Below are positions 48,401 to 59,600 of a DNA stretch of 64,000 nucleotides, piece after piece. Under the pieces are notes generated by a model. That model saw only the letters and a list, made by a program, of their open reading frames with translations. It ran no database searches and had not been told where the DNA came from. The stretch comes from Tribonema minus (lineage: Eukaryota > Sar > Xanthophyceae > Tribonematales > Tribonemataceae). Every line of letters begins with the position of its first letter. Position 1 is the stretch's first letter. Made by a program: the position numbers and the translations under genes. The stretch covers positions 62,001 to 126,000 of the forward strand of contig JAFCMP010000138.1 in the NCBI GenBank assembly GCA_017506865.1, read 5' to 3'.

Positions 48401-49918
48401 AGCTGCGCAGTACGGCGCTGGCGCTGCTGACGGCGGTCGCCGCAACAGCGCCGGGCGCCGAAGCTCTGCTCGAAATGCTGGCGCTGAAGCGCCTCGCAGG
48501 GACGGCTGACGGCGACGGCGGCCGCAGCGGCGACGGCAGCGACGTCAGCGCGGCGGCGCTGCTGCCGCTGCTGCGGCTCGCGCAGGCCATGGCGGCGACG
48601 CTGCCGCTGAACCGCCGCGTCGCCAACCAGGTCGCGGCGATGCTTAAGGGCAACGCGAACGTCGCCGGCGCGCACCGCCACCTCGCGCTGCGCGAGCCGA
48701 CGCTCGCGGGGCTGCGCACGGCGGCAGCCGTGGCGGCGCTCCTCGCGCACATCTCGCGCCCCGACTTCGTCGCGGAGACGCAGACAATCGTCCTCGCCGA
48801 GGGGCAGCGCCTCGTGCGCAGGGCCGCGCAGCTTCTGCTGGCGCTGGGCGCGGCGCCGCTGCCGCCGGCGGCGCTGCGGCGGCGCGGCGGCGGCGCGGCG
48901 GACGGCGTGACTGTGTGGGAGGTGGTGGAGGCGCAGGAGGGCACGCGGGAGGAGGCGGCGGCGGACACTGAGGCGCGGCCGCCGCCGGGCGTGTCAAGCA
49001 GTGTTGGGTGGACACAGGTACGGCGCCATGAATGCACCACGGCTGCTGTGTAGGGCCTGCTGCATCCAGAGCTAAGTGGCTGAGGTTTGGGCTGTGGCCT
49101 GGTGCACTGTCTCTTTGTGTAGACGGCGGGCCTACTGGTCTGGTTCGTGGTAGGGCCATCTTGAAGTGCTGAGGGTGTAACACATCACAAGTGGTGTTGT
49201 GCTGTGCGCGAGCATAACGATATGGTTTGAAGTATATGCCGCACACCTCACATTGGCTTGCGTGTGCTGCACACACGCCAGACAGGCGGCACTCATCGCG
49301 GAACGTCACTTAATTCCTGCTTCATACCACATGTTGTCAAGGACAAATCATCCCCAACTGGCATCATGTCATCTTTGGTGCACGAGCACGCCTTGCAGAC
49401 TTTGGTGATAGCCTCACCCCTCTTCCTGCCGCTGCTGCTGCCGCTGCCGCCGCCGCTGCTGCTACACGCAGTTCCAAACATCGCTGCTGCAGGAGTCGCA
49501 GGCGGCGCTCGCGCGCCTCGCGCAGCTCATGCGCCTCCAGGCACACGCGCACCCGCAGCAGTGCGCCGACGCGCTGCCGGCGCGCGAATTCGCAGCGACG
49601 CTCAGCGCGTGCCACCAGCTCTACACCATGGCGCGCACCGGCAAGGCCACGCACTCATACAGCCACGTCCCCTCTTACGAAGCGCCGGAGCTGAACGGCA
49701 GCGGCAGCAGCGGCGACAGCTACGCGCAGCTGCGGCACTCGGCGGAGGAGATCCTGACGGCGCTGCTGGCGGGGATCATGGAGCTGGCGGCGCGGCGCGT
49801 GCTGCGCGCGGACGCGTGCGCGGCGCTCGCGGCGCCGCTGCAGGAGCTGGCGCGCGAGCGCGATGCGTTCATCAGCCGCGTCGCGCGGCATACGCTGGAG
49901 GACCTGTCGGTGCAGTAG
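41349..49918 (+). CDS. Nucleoporin Nup205/Nup192/Nup186 family
   Basis: A large alpha-solenoid scaffold of the nuclear pore inner ring. Four exons, 41349-42674, 44065-45822, 46234-49017 and 49472-49918, all join in phase 0 and give about 2,104 aa, the family's normal size. The N-terminal ~230 residues carry the family pattern: FETISRFLEDPEDL, LLSPDPTKLP, LRLQLHGQEVTLDMEQAQAI and SLQYHMYRERSFLLAALCEL, which resembles the stretch where Nup205 proteins have YYKER-LLRC. The rest is helix-rich and extraordinarily Ala-rich, consistent with a long solenoid. Inserts include a poly-Gly run of about 17-18 residues (42,421-42,475) followed by poly-Gln. Internal exons are very long (1.8 and 2.8 kb) and its introns lack the exon-edge repeats seen elsewhere. 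Identification rests on N-terminal pattern and length, so the exact paralogue name is uncertain. Confidence 0.82.
42421..42475 (+). repeat. (GGC)n coding poly-Gly
   Basis: About 17-18 GGC triplets encode uninterrupted glycine within Nup205 exon 1, followed by a short poly-Gln. Confidence 0.9.
42675..44064 (+). other. Nup205 intron 1 (1.39 kb)
   Basis: GT-AG intron with no recognisable internal gene, and AT-richer than the exons around it. No copies of the exon edges were found. Confidence 0.7.
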
Positions 49919-51371
49919 CGGGGGGCATGTTGGCCGGGCATTGTGAAGGGGGAAGGGGGGGGGGGGGGTTGCGGAATCACATCATGCATAGAGAGGCGCT
50001 CTGCCCTTTGCGCGCGAGCGGAACCAAATGATCAGGTTGGTCCAGCTTTGCCGCGCGCGTTTGCTTATGCTGCCGTCATGTAATGTGTTTCGTGCTTCAG
50101 CACAGGCAGACTCTGTGTCAACTTCGCAAAGCTCTATAATGTACTTCAAACCTTGAAGTGACAAAGGTCAAGTTACGTACGCCGTGTAGCGTCTATAATC
50201 ATTAAACCAACCAAGTGAATTCTATAGCTCCAACAGAGTGCATGAGTTGTTGAGACCTGGAACACTCATTTCTTTTGGTCAATTCACAGCCCACATTGAT
50301 CAAGACCCTTGAATCGCCTCCATTCCACACACAAAAAACTGTTGAGGCTTAGATGCGGTCCAATTGCACAAACTGGCAGCAAATTCATCCCCAAGCAACG
50401 AGGCTGTTGACCGAAGATTAACAGCCCTCGATGCAGACCGCTTGACGCGCTCTCACACTCTGTGACTTTCTGCGCAAGGTGACGTCACGTCAGCCGCACC
50501 TGCGGAGCGATACGTCTGGAACTTTCCCAAAATGGTACTTCTACTCAGACTGCATGCAGTGCAATCGGACTTCTTTAAAGGGAGAGGGGAACCACATGCC
50601 GATTGTGTACATACATGGAAGTATGTTGTGTCTCGCCGCTGCGTGAGGCTGTCGACAACTTGAAGCGCGAATGTACGGAAGCATCACGCACATTCAGTCA
50701 GGACTGCGCATATAACAGGGGTCACTCCAATGACCACTTCTCAGCTGGGTGGTGCCACATTTCACTTGCACGCATACAGAAGCTTTCTCTCCCATGGCTG
50801 GTGACACCGACATAATTTTGAGAAGATGGCACAGCACATGCAGTAGTGCAGCAAAACCTGCACTGCGTTCCTGTTGATCACGAAGCATACAGGCCAAACC
50901 GCGCAAGCTGCAGCATACTATGCGCCATTCATGCGTCACCACATCTCATTGAGGCAAGGCTACAGAAGGATTGTGGTGCAAGTTGCATGCGCGACAGCCA
51001 GAGCGACAGTGACAATGAAAGCGACACTGCATGAAATGTAGAATGCTGAGGTACATGTGTTTTGCGATGCCCGGTACTGTCGACGCCCGCAATGCGCACA
51101 CACATGCAGCACCGACGCTGTACAACCACGTTTCGCAACGCAGATCTGGCCACTCGCGCCGCGAGTTGTCAATGAGCCTAAACCTAGCCTTAACCAGCGC
51201 TTAACGCTGCGGCTGGCTTTGCAGCAACGCTCAGAGACCAATCTCCGGTGCCGAAGCTGGCATGTCATACCGACAACCTGTTGTACCCATACCAAATACA
51301 ACAGTGCATACAGAGTACACACCACGCGTTGTACTCCTACCAGGTATGATACATACCCCTGCCCGCGCTCA
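49919..51371. other. Intergenic, tail-to-tail (Nup205 / KAS)
   Basis: No gene recognised. It has a G10 run near 49,959, the hairpin ACTTCAAACCTTGAAGT at 50,142-50,158, and a short AAACCTAGCC/TTAACC telomere-like stretch near 51,180. Confidence 0.5.
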
Positions 51372-53263
51372 TCATATGCGCGAGAAAATCAGCGACAGGT
51401 TCGTGCCACCAAAGCCAAAGCTGTTGCTCATGACTGCGTCGAGATCGCAGGCAGCGGGGCGCCCCCGGACATACTCAAACCCTAGCTGCGGGTCGGGGTT
51501 TTCCAGATTTAGGGTGTGCGGCACAACGCCGTCGCGCAGGCTGAGCACTGAGAACGCTGCCTCCAGGGCCCCTGCCGCCGATTGGGGGGGGGGGGGGGGG
51601 GGCAGACGGTCAGATAGCTGATTGTGGTAGCGGTGGAGTGCTTCTCACTGTATTGTATATGCTCTATGCGATGCAGGGTTTGTTGCCCCTCGCGCGAAAA
51701 TGAATCTGTTTGGCCCCTCAGGCGAAAAAAAGTCGAGTACTTCCTATGATGGGAACAGCGCCCCCGGACCAATACAAACCGTATACGTGATCTGCATGAC
51801 ACACGCTTACTTCCGAAGTGTACCGCGCCAGGGCGCCTGCCGCCGATGGGTCAGGCCAAAATATACACATAGCGAGGTGCTGCTTGAAGGTGTCACATGC
51901 TTCTCGCCCTGGCGCAGCGCCCAATGAATGGGTCGCCTGAAGAATACTTTTGAGCATATACGAGAGCATCTGACTCAGAGCGCTTGCCGTTGATGAGGCA
52001 GGGACAACGGCAAGCCGCCACTTGTGCGTGAGCTCATCCTACTTGTGACATCGTTCAATTGCGTTAATTGTTGGGAATTGACAAGCGTGGGAAAACTTGG
52101 AGCTCTTCTTGTTTATAAGGTTTTCACCATCAGTAACAATGTCTCAATGCTTGAGATCTGCAAAAAAAGGGCAGCATGAGCCAGTTGGCAGATTAATGAC
52201 ATGCAGCAGTAAGCATCAACCCTCCATGAAAGCAGCATGCTGACACAATGTAAGTCTGGGACATTGCTGAGACATTGCTAGGGCAAAGGTGCCGCGCCAG
52301 CACGATGCTGTCGACAGCGCGTGCATCGAGACACATTGGGGCACGTCAGACGCGGTTATTTCGCACCACCCGGCTACCCCGAGTTTACCTTGACATACAC
52401 AATGCAACAGTCAGTCCACTACGCCCGGTGATGCACCCAAGGGCCGCCGCGTTGCACAGCTCTTCTTCCAACCCAAATGAAGTGCATAGTTCAACATTAC
52501 ACGTTGTGAAGGACTCCACCAAATCCCAATAATCCGGCAACAGGGCGCGGCGTGTACTTCTGCTTTTGGTGGACGTGAAGTAGGTTCATGGCTCAGCATT
52601 ACACTTTATGAAGCAATTCACTGTGTCCAAAATGCGGCAATGGGTTGCGGCGCTGTATACTTCATCTTTCGACCATAGTGAAGCACATGGCTCAGCACTG
52701 CACAGTATGAACCAGTCCACCAAACTTCAACAATGCGGCAATGGGTGACGGTGACGCACCTGCCGCGCCCAGCAAGTGGCCCGTGGAGCCCTTGGTCGAC
52801 GACACCAGCAGCGGCGACTTGCGGATGCTGCGTGACAGTCACGATCGGGCATAGCAGCAGCAGCGATGTCATGAGCGTAGTGCGCATTGAACGTCTGCGT
52901 AACAGTCACAATCGAGCATGGATGTGGCGACGATGTAATGAGCGCGGTGTGCATTAGGCAGCTGCGTAACAGTCATGAACAAGTGCGCATTGACGCGGTT
53001 GCATAACAGTCACAATCGGGCATGCGGGCGGCGGCGATGGCATGAGCGCTGTGCGCGTTGAGCGCTGATGCCCGTGTCACGGCTCAACACTGGAATGAAA
53101 ACAAAGAGCGTTATCAAGCTTGAACGCAGCGCTCGGGGAAACAGTTCGAGATCGGCCCTTCCCTCAGCTGTGGTGCAGAAACGCGCTATAGAGGTGCAGA
53201 GGTGCAGAAGTGAAGCCGCTGCGGCAGGCAGCATTGGCACGTGCTTGCCGCCACGCCTAGAGC

Positions 53264-53314
<51 letters not shown>

Positions 53315-56141
53315 CAACACCGTTGCCACAAAGTTAATGACACTGCCCGGGTCCACACACAACCTCAGCGCAGCCTACGGCAACCGTCATCAATGTCCCA
53401 GTAATTCACGCGCGCGTTCGCCGAGGGTGCCTGCCGCGGCACCGCGCGCACGCTATCGCCCCGCTCATATCCTGACACTGCCTAGCGCAAGCTCCACATT
53501 CACGCGGCGGCAGCAGCAGCAGCAGCAGCGGCAGCAGCAGCAGCAGCAGCGGCAGTAGCAGCAGCAGCAGCGGCAGCAGCAGCGGCAGCAGCAGCAGCAG
53601 CACTAGCGGCAGCAGCAGCAGCGGCGGCAGCAGCAGCAGCAGCAGCACCACCACCAGCAGCAGCAGCAGCAGCGGCAGCAGCAGCAGCAGCAGCACCAGT
53701 GGCAGCAGCGCACCTGCCGCTGAACGCCGCCTCTATCGCGCGCGCCTCCGCGGCGTCGCCAAGCGGCGTGCTCGTCGCGTGCGCGTTGACGGCGCCGACG
53801 GCACCAGCCGCGAGGCCGCTGCGCGCGAGCGCCGCTGCCATGGCGCGCGCCGCGCCGCCGCCGTCCTCCGGCGGGTGCGTCGGGTGGTGCGCGTCGGCGC
53901 TGAGGCCGCAGGAGCGCACCTCGGCGAGCGGCGTCGCGCCGCGTGAGAGCGCGTGGCGCAGCTCCTCCAGGACGAGCACGGCTGCGCCCTCTGTGCGCGC
54001 GGCGCGGCGCACGCGAGGCGTTGGATGAGGTTGTAGAGGTGGTATTGAGGAGGGATGCTGGGGAGGTGGTGTCTCGGGACTCAAGAGGGACGCTGTCGAG
54101 GTGGGTGCCAGCCGTGTGAAAGGTGCGCATGTGCAGGCATGCGTGGCGCGCTTGTACTGCGTGCGAGTGCGTGCCGCAGCTCCTCCAGGACGAGCACTGC
54201 CGCGCCCTCTGCGGCGCGGCGCGCGCGATGGCGGCGGCGGAGAGGAGGCGCGGCGATGAGATCAGGGAGGTGATGCTTTAGGCTTGAGCCAATCATCAAG
54301 GAGGGACGCTGTAGAGGTAGGCGCCGACTGTGTGGAAAGGTGCGCGCGCGCAGGCATGCTTGGCGTGGGCCCTCAATGAACCGCGGCGGAGACGTTGCAC
54401 CCGCCGCTTATGCGCAGTCAAACCTCTAGCACCCCATGTCAACCAAAGTCAGTCGCCTAACCCTACCCCTAACCCCAAGCGCACCTCCGATGACGAAGCC
54501 GGAGCGGTCGCGGTCGAAAGGGCGCGACGCCGCCGCGGGCGCCGCCTCGAACCCCGCCGCCAGCGCGCGCATCTTGCCGAACCCGCCCAGGCTCAGCACG
54601 TTCACGCACGCCTCAGTGCCGCCGGCGACCATGAGGTCCGCCTCGCCGCCTGCGATGAGGCGCAGCGCGTCGGCGACCGCGTGCGCGCCGCTCGCGCACG
54701 CGGTCGTCGCGCAGTGCGCCGGGCCGCGCAGCGCGAAGCGCTGCGCCGCGGCGCCCGCCGCCATGTTGAGCAGCATGCGCGGGATGAAGTGCGGCGAGAT
54801 GCGGCGCGGGCCGCGCGCGAGCGCCGCCGCGTGCGCATCCATCGTGTCTTCGAGAGAGCCGATGCCGGTGCCGATGGCGACGCCGGCGCGCTCGGCGGCG
54901 GCGGGGTCGGCCGCGGAGGACCAGCGCGCCGCGCGCAGCGCCTCCTGCGTCGCCTGCAGCGCTGCGGCCGCGGCGGGAGCGGGGGGGTGGGGGGGGGCGG
55001 GCAGCGCAGACGTTGAGTGGGCGAGCAGCGTAGTGATGGTTTGTGTGGTGTGTGTGTGTGTGGGGGGGGGGGATGCGCGGTGGCGCTCGGCGTGTCATGG
55101 CTCAGCGGCAGCGGAGCCGGTGCGGATGAGCGCTGCTGCGAGTGTAAGTGCACACACTGCAATGCTGTCAGCAGGTTGCAGCAATTACGTTCAGCGCCGC
55201 CACCAGGTATGTCGATGAGCTTTGCTGCCACTGCATGCTGATAACTGTGTTTTAAGACCCCCTGCTCAAAACGCTGTTGCTGTCAGCAGCATGTGTCGTG
55301 ATACGCCCCGAACGGCGAGAGCATGGCAAGCAGCGACGGCGCTGCAAGGCGGTTGATGCTGGACACTGCAAGCGCATGTATGTCTGACTGCAGGTCAGCA
55401 TGCAATCCCGCATGCGCTTGACAGCAAGGCCAGCAGTGCACCAATCAGTTGCACACCGCATACTGCACACGGCTACTGTCGTGGAGCAGAGGTAGGTATA
55501 TAGGTAGGGCCCACCCACACCCGCCATATCAGCGCTTGTCCCCGTGAAAATGTAAATGAGTGAATGACGGCATAACTTCAACCGTTCAGATAGCGCCTAG
55601 CTTTTTTCCCTGAATTGACACTATATAGGCTCACCGTATTGTATGAAGCGGGGCTGCGAGGGCCACTTGCTCTCGTCAAACAGGAATTCTGCCTCTGCAT
55701 GCTCCCCCTTGCCTCGTGATATCGTTGCGGCCAGTGTCGTGGGCAGCTGCTCTATGTGCGTAAGCTGCAGGCGGGCGCGCCGGTGACGTATCGGCAATGT
55801 CAGCACAGGCGATCCCATGATACCATGCTTCAACTTCAACAATCAATTGATTGACCCTTATAAGGAGCGTGCCGATACCAGTAGGAGCAAAGCCTGGTGG
55901 CAAGCTAACCAAGTCGTCAAATCAACATCGCCTGCAGTCATTCATTGCTACTACATCGTGACTCGATGCTCACCGGATAGTCCTTCTCGTCTGGCTGCAG
56001 CTTCCTGATTCCACACTGTCCCTCCAGCAGTCGCTTCCAGGTGGTTTCCATACCGCACGCCAGAGGGGTGACTGCTCCCAGCCCCGTCACCACCACTCTC
56101 CTCTGCACCAGAGCGAGCGGAGGCGGCAGCTGCAACCTCAT
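51372..56141 (-). CDS. 3-oxoacyl-ACP synthase (KAS I/II, mitochondrial OXSM/CEM1-like)
   Basis: Condensing enzyme of type II fatty-acid synthesis. Six minus-strand exons, 56141-55974, 55764-55635, 54961-54485, 53990-53714, 52827-52760 and 51571-51372, join in consistent phase to 439 aa, the normal FabF size. Motifs in order: RRVVVTGLGAVTPLACG (about 14-30), GVAIGTGIGSLEDT, nucleophile Cys188 in TTACASGAHAV, DLMVAGGTEAC, GFVIGEGAAVLVLEEL, His329 in NAHATSTPLGD, Lys363 and His368 in SSTKGSTGHLLGAAG, and NSFGFGGTN near the end. The whole Cys-His-His set is intact. Text such as ISPHFIPRMLLNMAAG is closer to mitochondrial OXSM than to plastid KAS II. The N-terminus before RRVVVTG is only about 13 residues, short for a targeting peptide, so location is inferred. 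Confidence 0.95.
51480..51860. repeat. Partial copies of last KAS exon acceptor region
   Basis: CCAGGGC-CCTGCCGCCGAT at the acceptor (about 51,563-51,582) recurs as CCAGGGCGCCTGCCGCCGAT at about 51,828-51,847. GCGCCCCCGGAC at 51,459 recurs at 51,760. Confidence 0.6.
52430..53060. repeat. Tandem repeats flanking KAS exon 5 on both sides
   Basis: On the lower-coordinate (3') side, about 100-bp units at roughly 52,440, 52,540 and 52,640 share the CAATG-CGGCAA-GGG core and GGCTCAGCA-T-CAC. On the other side, about 65-75-bp units between 52,825 and 53,040 share TGCGTAACAGTCACAATCG and ATGAGCG. Exon 5 is only 68 nt. Confidence 0.7.
53268..53310. repeat. (AC)n microsatellite
   Basis: About 21 uninterrupted AC units in a KAS intron. 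Confidence 0.95.
53508..53708. repeat. (CAG/CTG)n-rich intronic tract at a donor
   Basis: About 200 bp of CAG triplets interrupted by GGCAG and CACCAC units. On the transcribed strand (minus) it is (CTG)n and begins within ten bases of the exon 4 donor of the KAS gene. It has no stop in the exon's frame, where it would read largely as alanine. Confidence 0.9.
53991..54340 (-). repeat. Copies of KAS exon 4 5' edge inside intron 3
   Basis: The exon 4 start (minus strand, EGAAVLVLEELRHAL) is repeated at about 54,160-54,215 with a CGCAG acceptor in place. Flanking units at about 54,075 and 54,295 share AGGGACGCTGT-GAGGT-GG and GTGTG-AAAGGTGCGC. Confidence 0.8.
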
Positions 56142-56685
56142 GTGGCAGGCCGGCCTCCACTGCCAGCCCAGTATTTCGGCGCTGCGTCAGCTATCGGATC
56201 CTGTTGATCCCTGAACCCAGATTTAAACTGCTTTCCGCTTGGACGCTGCTCAAGGATCCTGATCGCACTGGCCGATCACTGCACCACGAAGCTTTTTGCG
56301 ATTGCACGATTTTTTTCGGCGTGTCACGGTAGGAAACTTCAAAGATTTCTTGAAGTTTGTCTGGGTGATGGAGAAGAGACGAGCTGAAGGCAGCAGTACA
56401 AGTCTTCGGCGTCACTGCTGTAGCCATATAGCTGCATTGGAAGCTACCTTCAGAGCAGCACTAAATCCACCGCCTCTTGCTTCAAGCAGCAGCGCCACCA
56501 CACCGCGAAGGGCAGCTTTGCCTTGTAAGCTTGCAGCCAGCCAGCAGGAGGTTAACAGGAGCTGGAGTTTTGGGGAGCTCCAGAGCGCTCGACTGATCGC
56601 ACCGTTCCACACAGCAGCCCCGTGTCACCGACTGCAACGGTCGACTACTGCCTTTGAGTTGGCGTAGCGGCAGCGCCGGGCAGCC
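56142..56685. promoter_or_regulatory. Divergent intergenic region (KAS / CRN)
   Basis: 544 bp between the two start codons. It contains a near-palindrome AAACTTCAAAGATTTCTTGAAGTTT at about 56,335-56,359 (arms of 10 bp, 5-nt loop). No TATA box is evident. Confidence 0.5.
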
Positions 56686-59600
56686 ATGAGCCGGAATATT
56701 CAAGTGAAGAACCGGGCCCCGGCGCCAATACAGATCAGCGCTGAGCAGATTCTGCGAGAGGCCAGGGACAGACAGATAGATGTCGAAGTGAGTGCTGAGC
56801 TCAGCAACATGATGAGTTGAATGTGCTTAGTTGATGGAGTGCGGGTTGCGCCCGAGTTGAACATCTCTTGTTGTATGTACATAGCTCCAAACACTTGTTT
56901 TCATCACAGGCTGTCCTGCTTTTTTCATCAACGCCATGCTTCTCCTTAAGCTGCAACTTTACGGCAGTGGAAGTCACTCAGGTCCCCGTTGACGGCACCA
57001 ACTCGCGCAGTTGCTGCTCGTACATCAATGCAAAAGTAAATCCTGTTTCCTCACTGCTGTCACACCGTCGACAAACCCATCCACCTCGACTTCCATTCAT
57101 AAATCGCTTCTCACATCACATTATTCTCACTGTGCTTTGCGTGCTGGCCCCCCCCCACCCCCCCCAAACGCAGGTCAAGGCGCCGCGCCAGCAGATCACC
57201 GATGCGGAGGAGCTCACCGTCTTCCGCATGCGCAAGCGCAAGGAGTACGAGGACTCGATCCGCATGCAGCGCCAGCACATCGGCACGTGGATCAAGTACG
57301 CGGCGTGGGAGGAGTCGCAGGCGGAGTTCGCGCGCGCGCGCTCCGTGTACGAGCGCGCCCTCGCCGTTGAGTACACGAACCAGACGCTGTGGCTGCGCTA
57401 CGCGGAGATGGAGATGAAGAACAAGTTCGTGAACCACGCGCGGAACGTGTGGGACCGCGCCGTCGCGCTCCTCCCGCGCGTCTCGCAGTTCTGGTTCAAG
57501 TACTCGTACATGGAGGAGATGGTGGGGGATGTTACCAAGGCGCGCGCCGTGTTCGAGCGCTGGATGGACTGGGAGCCGGACGACAATGCGTGGGGCGCGT
57601 ACATCAAGTTCGAGACGCGCAACAAGGACACGGCGCGCGCGCGGGAGGTGTTCAAGCGGTGCGTAGGCTACTGCCCTGCGCGCGACGGCGATGATGTGTG
57701 CGTGCTCGGGGCGGCGCGGGAATGCAGGGCACCGTGTGGTCGCTCGCGCAGGGGAGGGGGGTTAACGCTTGAAAGAGGGCTCGCCGCAGTTGCCACCGAG
57801 TGTACTCTCATATGTGTTCTTTTGTAGTGGGCTTGCAGCCTTTGTTTCTTTTACCAGCAGCAATCGTCAGAGAGTCGGACGCACGTCGCTGCTGTCACAA
57901 AGCACGCCAACCACTGGTAGCTAGCGCCAAAGACGACGCAGCACAAATCATGCACTCATCGCACGAGGCGCTGCAAGTGCACACGTGCGTCTAGGGCCAT
58001 TCACACGCTCACGTATGTGTCACGGGGCGCAGCCGGGAAGGGCGGCTCCATGGATCGACTCTGATGCTGAACTCTTGCTACGCACATGGGTCACCTTCTG
58101 AGTCGGCCACAACCGGCGCATCCCTTTGCCATCTCACACGCACAATATGCATGCCCTGTTGCGCAGGTACGTCGCGTGCCACCCGCACACGCGCGCGTTC
58201 CTCAAGTGGGCGCGCTGGGAGGAGCGGCAGGGGCAGCTGGCGCTGGCGCGCGGCGCGTACGAGCGCGCGCTGAGCGAGCTGGACGAGGAGAGCCGCACGG
58301 AGAAGCTGTACATCAGCTTTGCTCAGGTATGAAAATGCAGTCAGCAGTGCTCAGTAGATTCGATGTATCAGCTTTGCTCAGGTACAGGCGGTTCATCAGT
58401 GCTCAGCAGATAGGGGGCAGCCGTACCGAGAAGCTCTACATCAGCTTTGCTCAGGTATGTACAGTACTTTATTTGCCTTCGCTTGAGGGGCGGAAACACA
58501 CCCCACATACTTCACCTTTAAACCTCAAACAGCGAGCAAGTTCGCCATCAGCTCGTCATCTACAAGTACGCCCTCGACCAGATGCCGCGCGACCTCGTGC
58601 ACTTTAACCTCCACCAAAACCATATCCTTCAACTCACATTGCAGCTTTCACGCAACTTCACCTTCAGCTGCAAACACCCATGATGCTCCGCGCTCTGCAC
58701 CGCTGCTCCATCACTGCTTGCACAGTTTGAGGAGCGCTGCAAGGAGTACGACCGCGCGCGCGTCATCTACAAGTACGCGCTCGACCAGATGCCGCGCGAC
58801 CTCGTGCCCGACCTCTACCGCGAGTTCGCCGGCTTTGAGAAGCGCCGCGGCACGCCCTCCGGCATAGAGGACGCCGTCGTCGGGCGGCGGCGCCTGCAGT
58901 ACGAGGAGGAGGTTGCGGCGGACCCGCACGCGTACGACACGTGGTTCGACTACGCGCGCCTGGAGGAGAGCACGGGCGACGGCAACCGCGTCCGAGAGGT
59001 GTGTATATAATGCAAGAACGCGTACATCCTGCGCATTGCCCCGCGTGGTTGTAGCGGCACCGTGCCGAAGCAATGCCCCCCCCCCCCCCCGTCGTTATAT
59101 TGAAGGCTTCTGTTGTATGGAAGCATTTTTATGGCAACCTAATCTGCGTGGCTGCAGGAGAGCACGGGCGACGGCGACCGCGTCAGAGAGGTATGCATGT
59201 ATGTACTGTGCTCGTATGTGGCGCAGAGACCAACGGCAGTTGTTGGGGCGACCCCTCCCGCCAGTAAAGCGACACGTCACGGGATTTGCAAGTACTTCTG
59301 ATACCAACCTATTTGCACGCCCAGAGAAGAGCACGGGCGACGGCGACCGCGTCAGAGAGGTGTGCATGTATGTTTGTATGAGTGCGTACGCTGCGTGCAG
59401 GTGCGACGGCGCCGCGCCGACGCACTTCCCCCCCCCCGCCCCTGTGTGTTATTGAAAGCTCCTGCCGTGTCAAAGCACTTTGATGGCAACATGATTTAAG
59501 CGGCTGCAGGAGAGCACGGCAGCACGCTGCATGAGCGCGTATTGTGCAGCCGATTCACACCGTCATTTGCGCATCCGCACAGGTCTACGAGCGCGCGGTG

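Noticed and set aside
47076-48509. 477-codon alternative frame within Nup205 exon 3
   Set aside because: Composition is dominated by Arg/Gly/Ala from GC-rich codons read out of frame, with no motifs. The in-frame reading continues 928 codons without interruption.
53500-54084. Minus-strand frame continuing from KAS exon 4 into a long poly-Ala tail
   Set aside because: The exon has a good donor at 53,713 and the true continuation (SSTKGSTGHLLGAAG) is found at 52,827-52,760. The poly-Ala is an intronic (CTG)n tract.
56296-56667. 123-codon plus-strand frame between the KAS and CRN genes
   Set aside because: No splice or start context, no recognisable motif, average composition, and it occupies the divergent promoter region.
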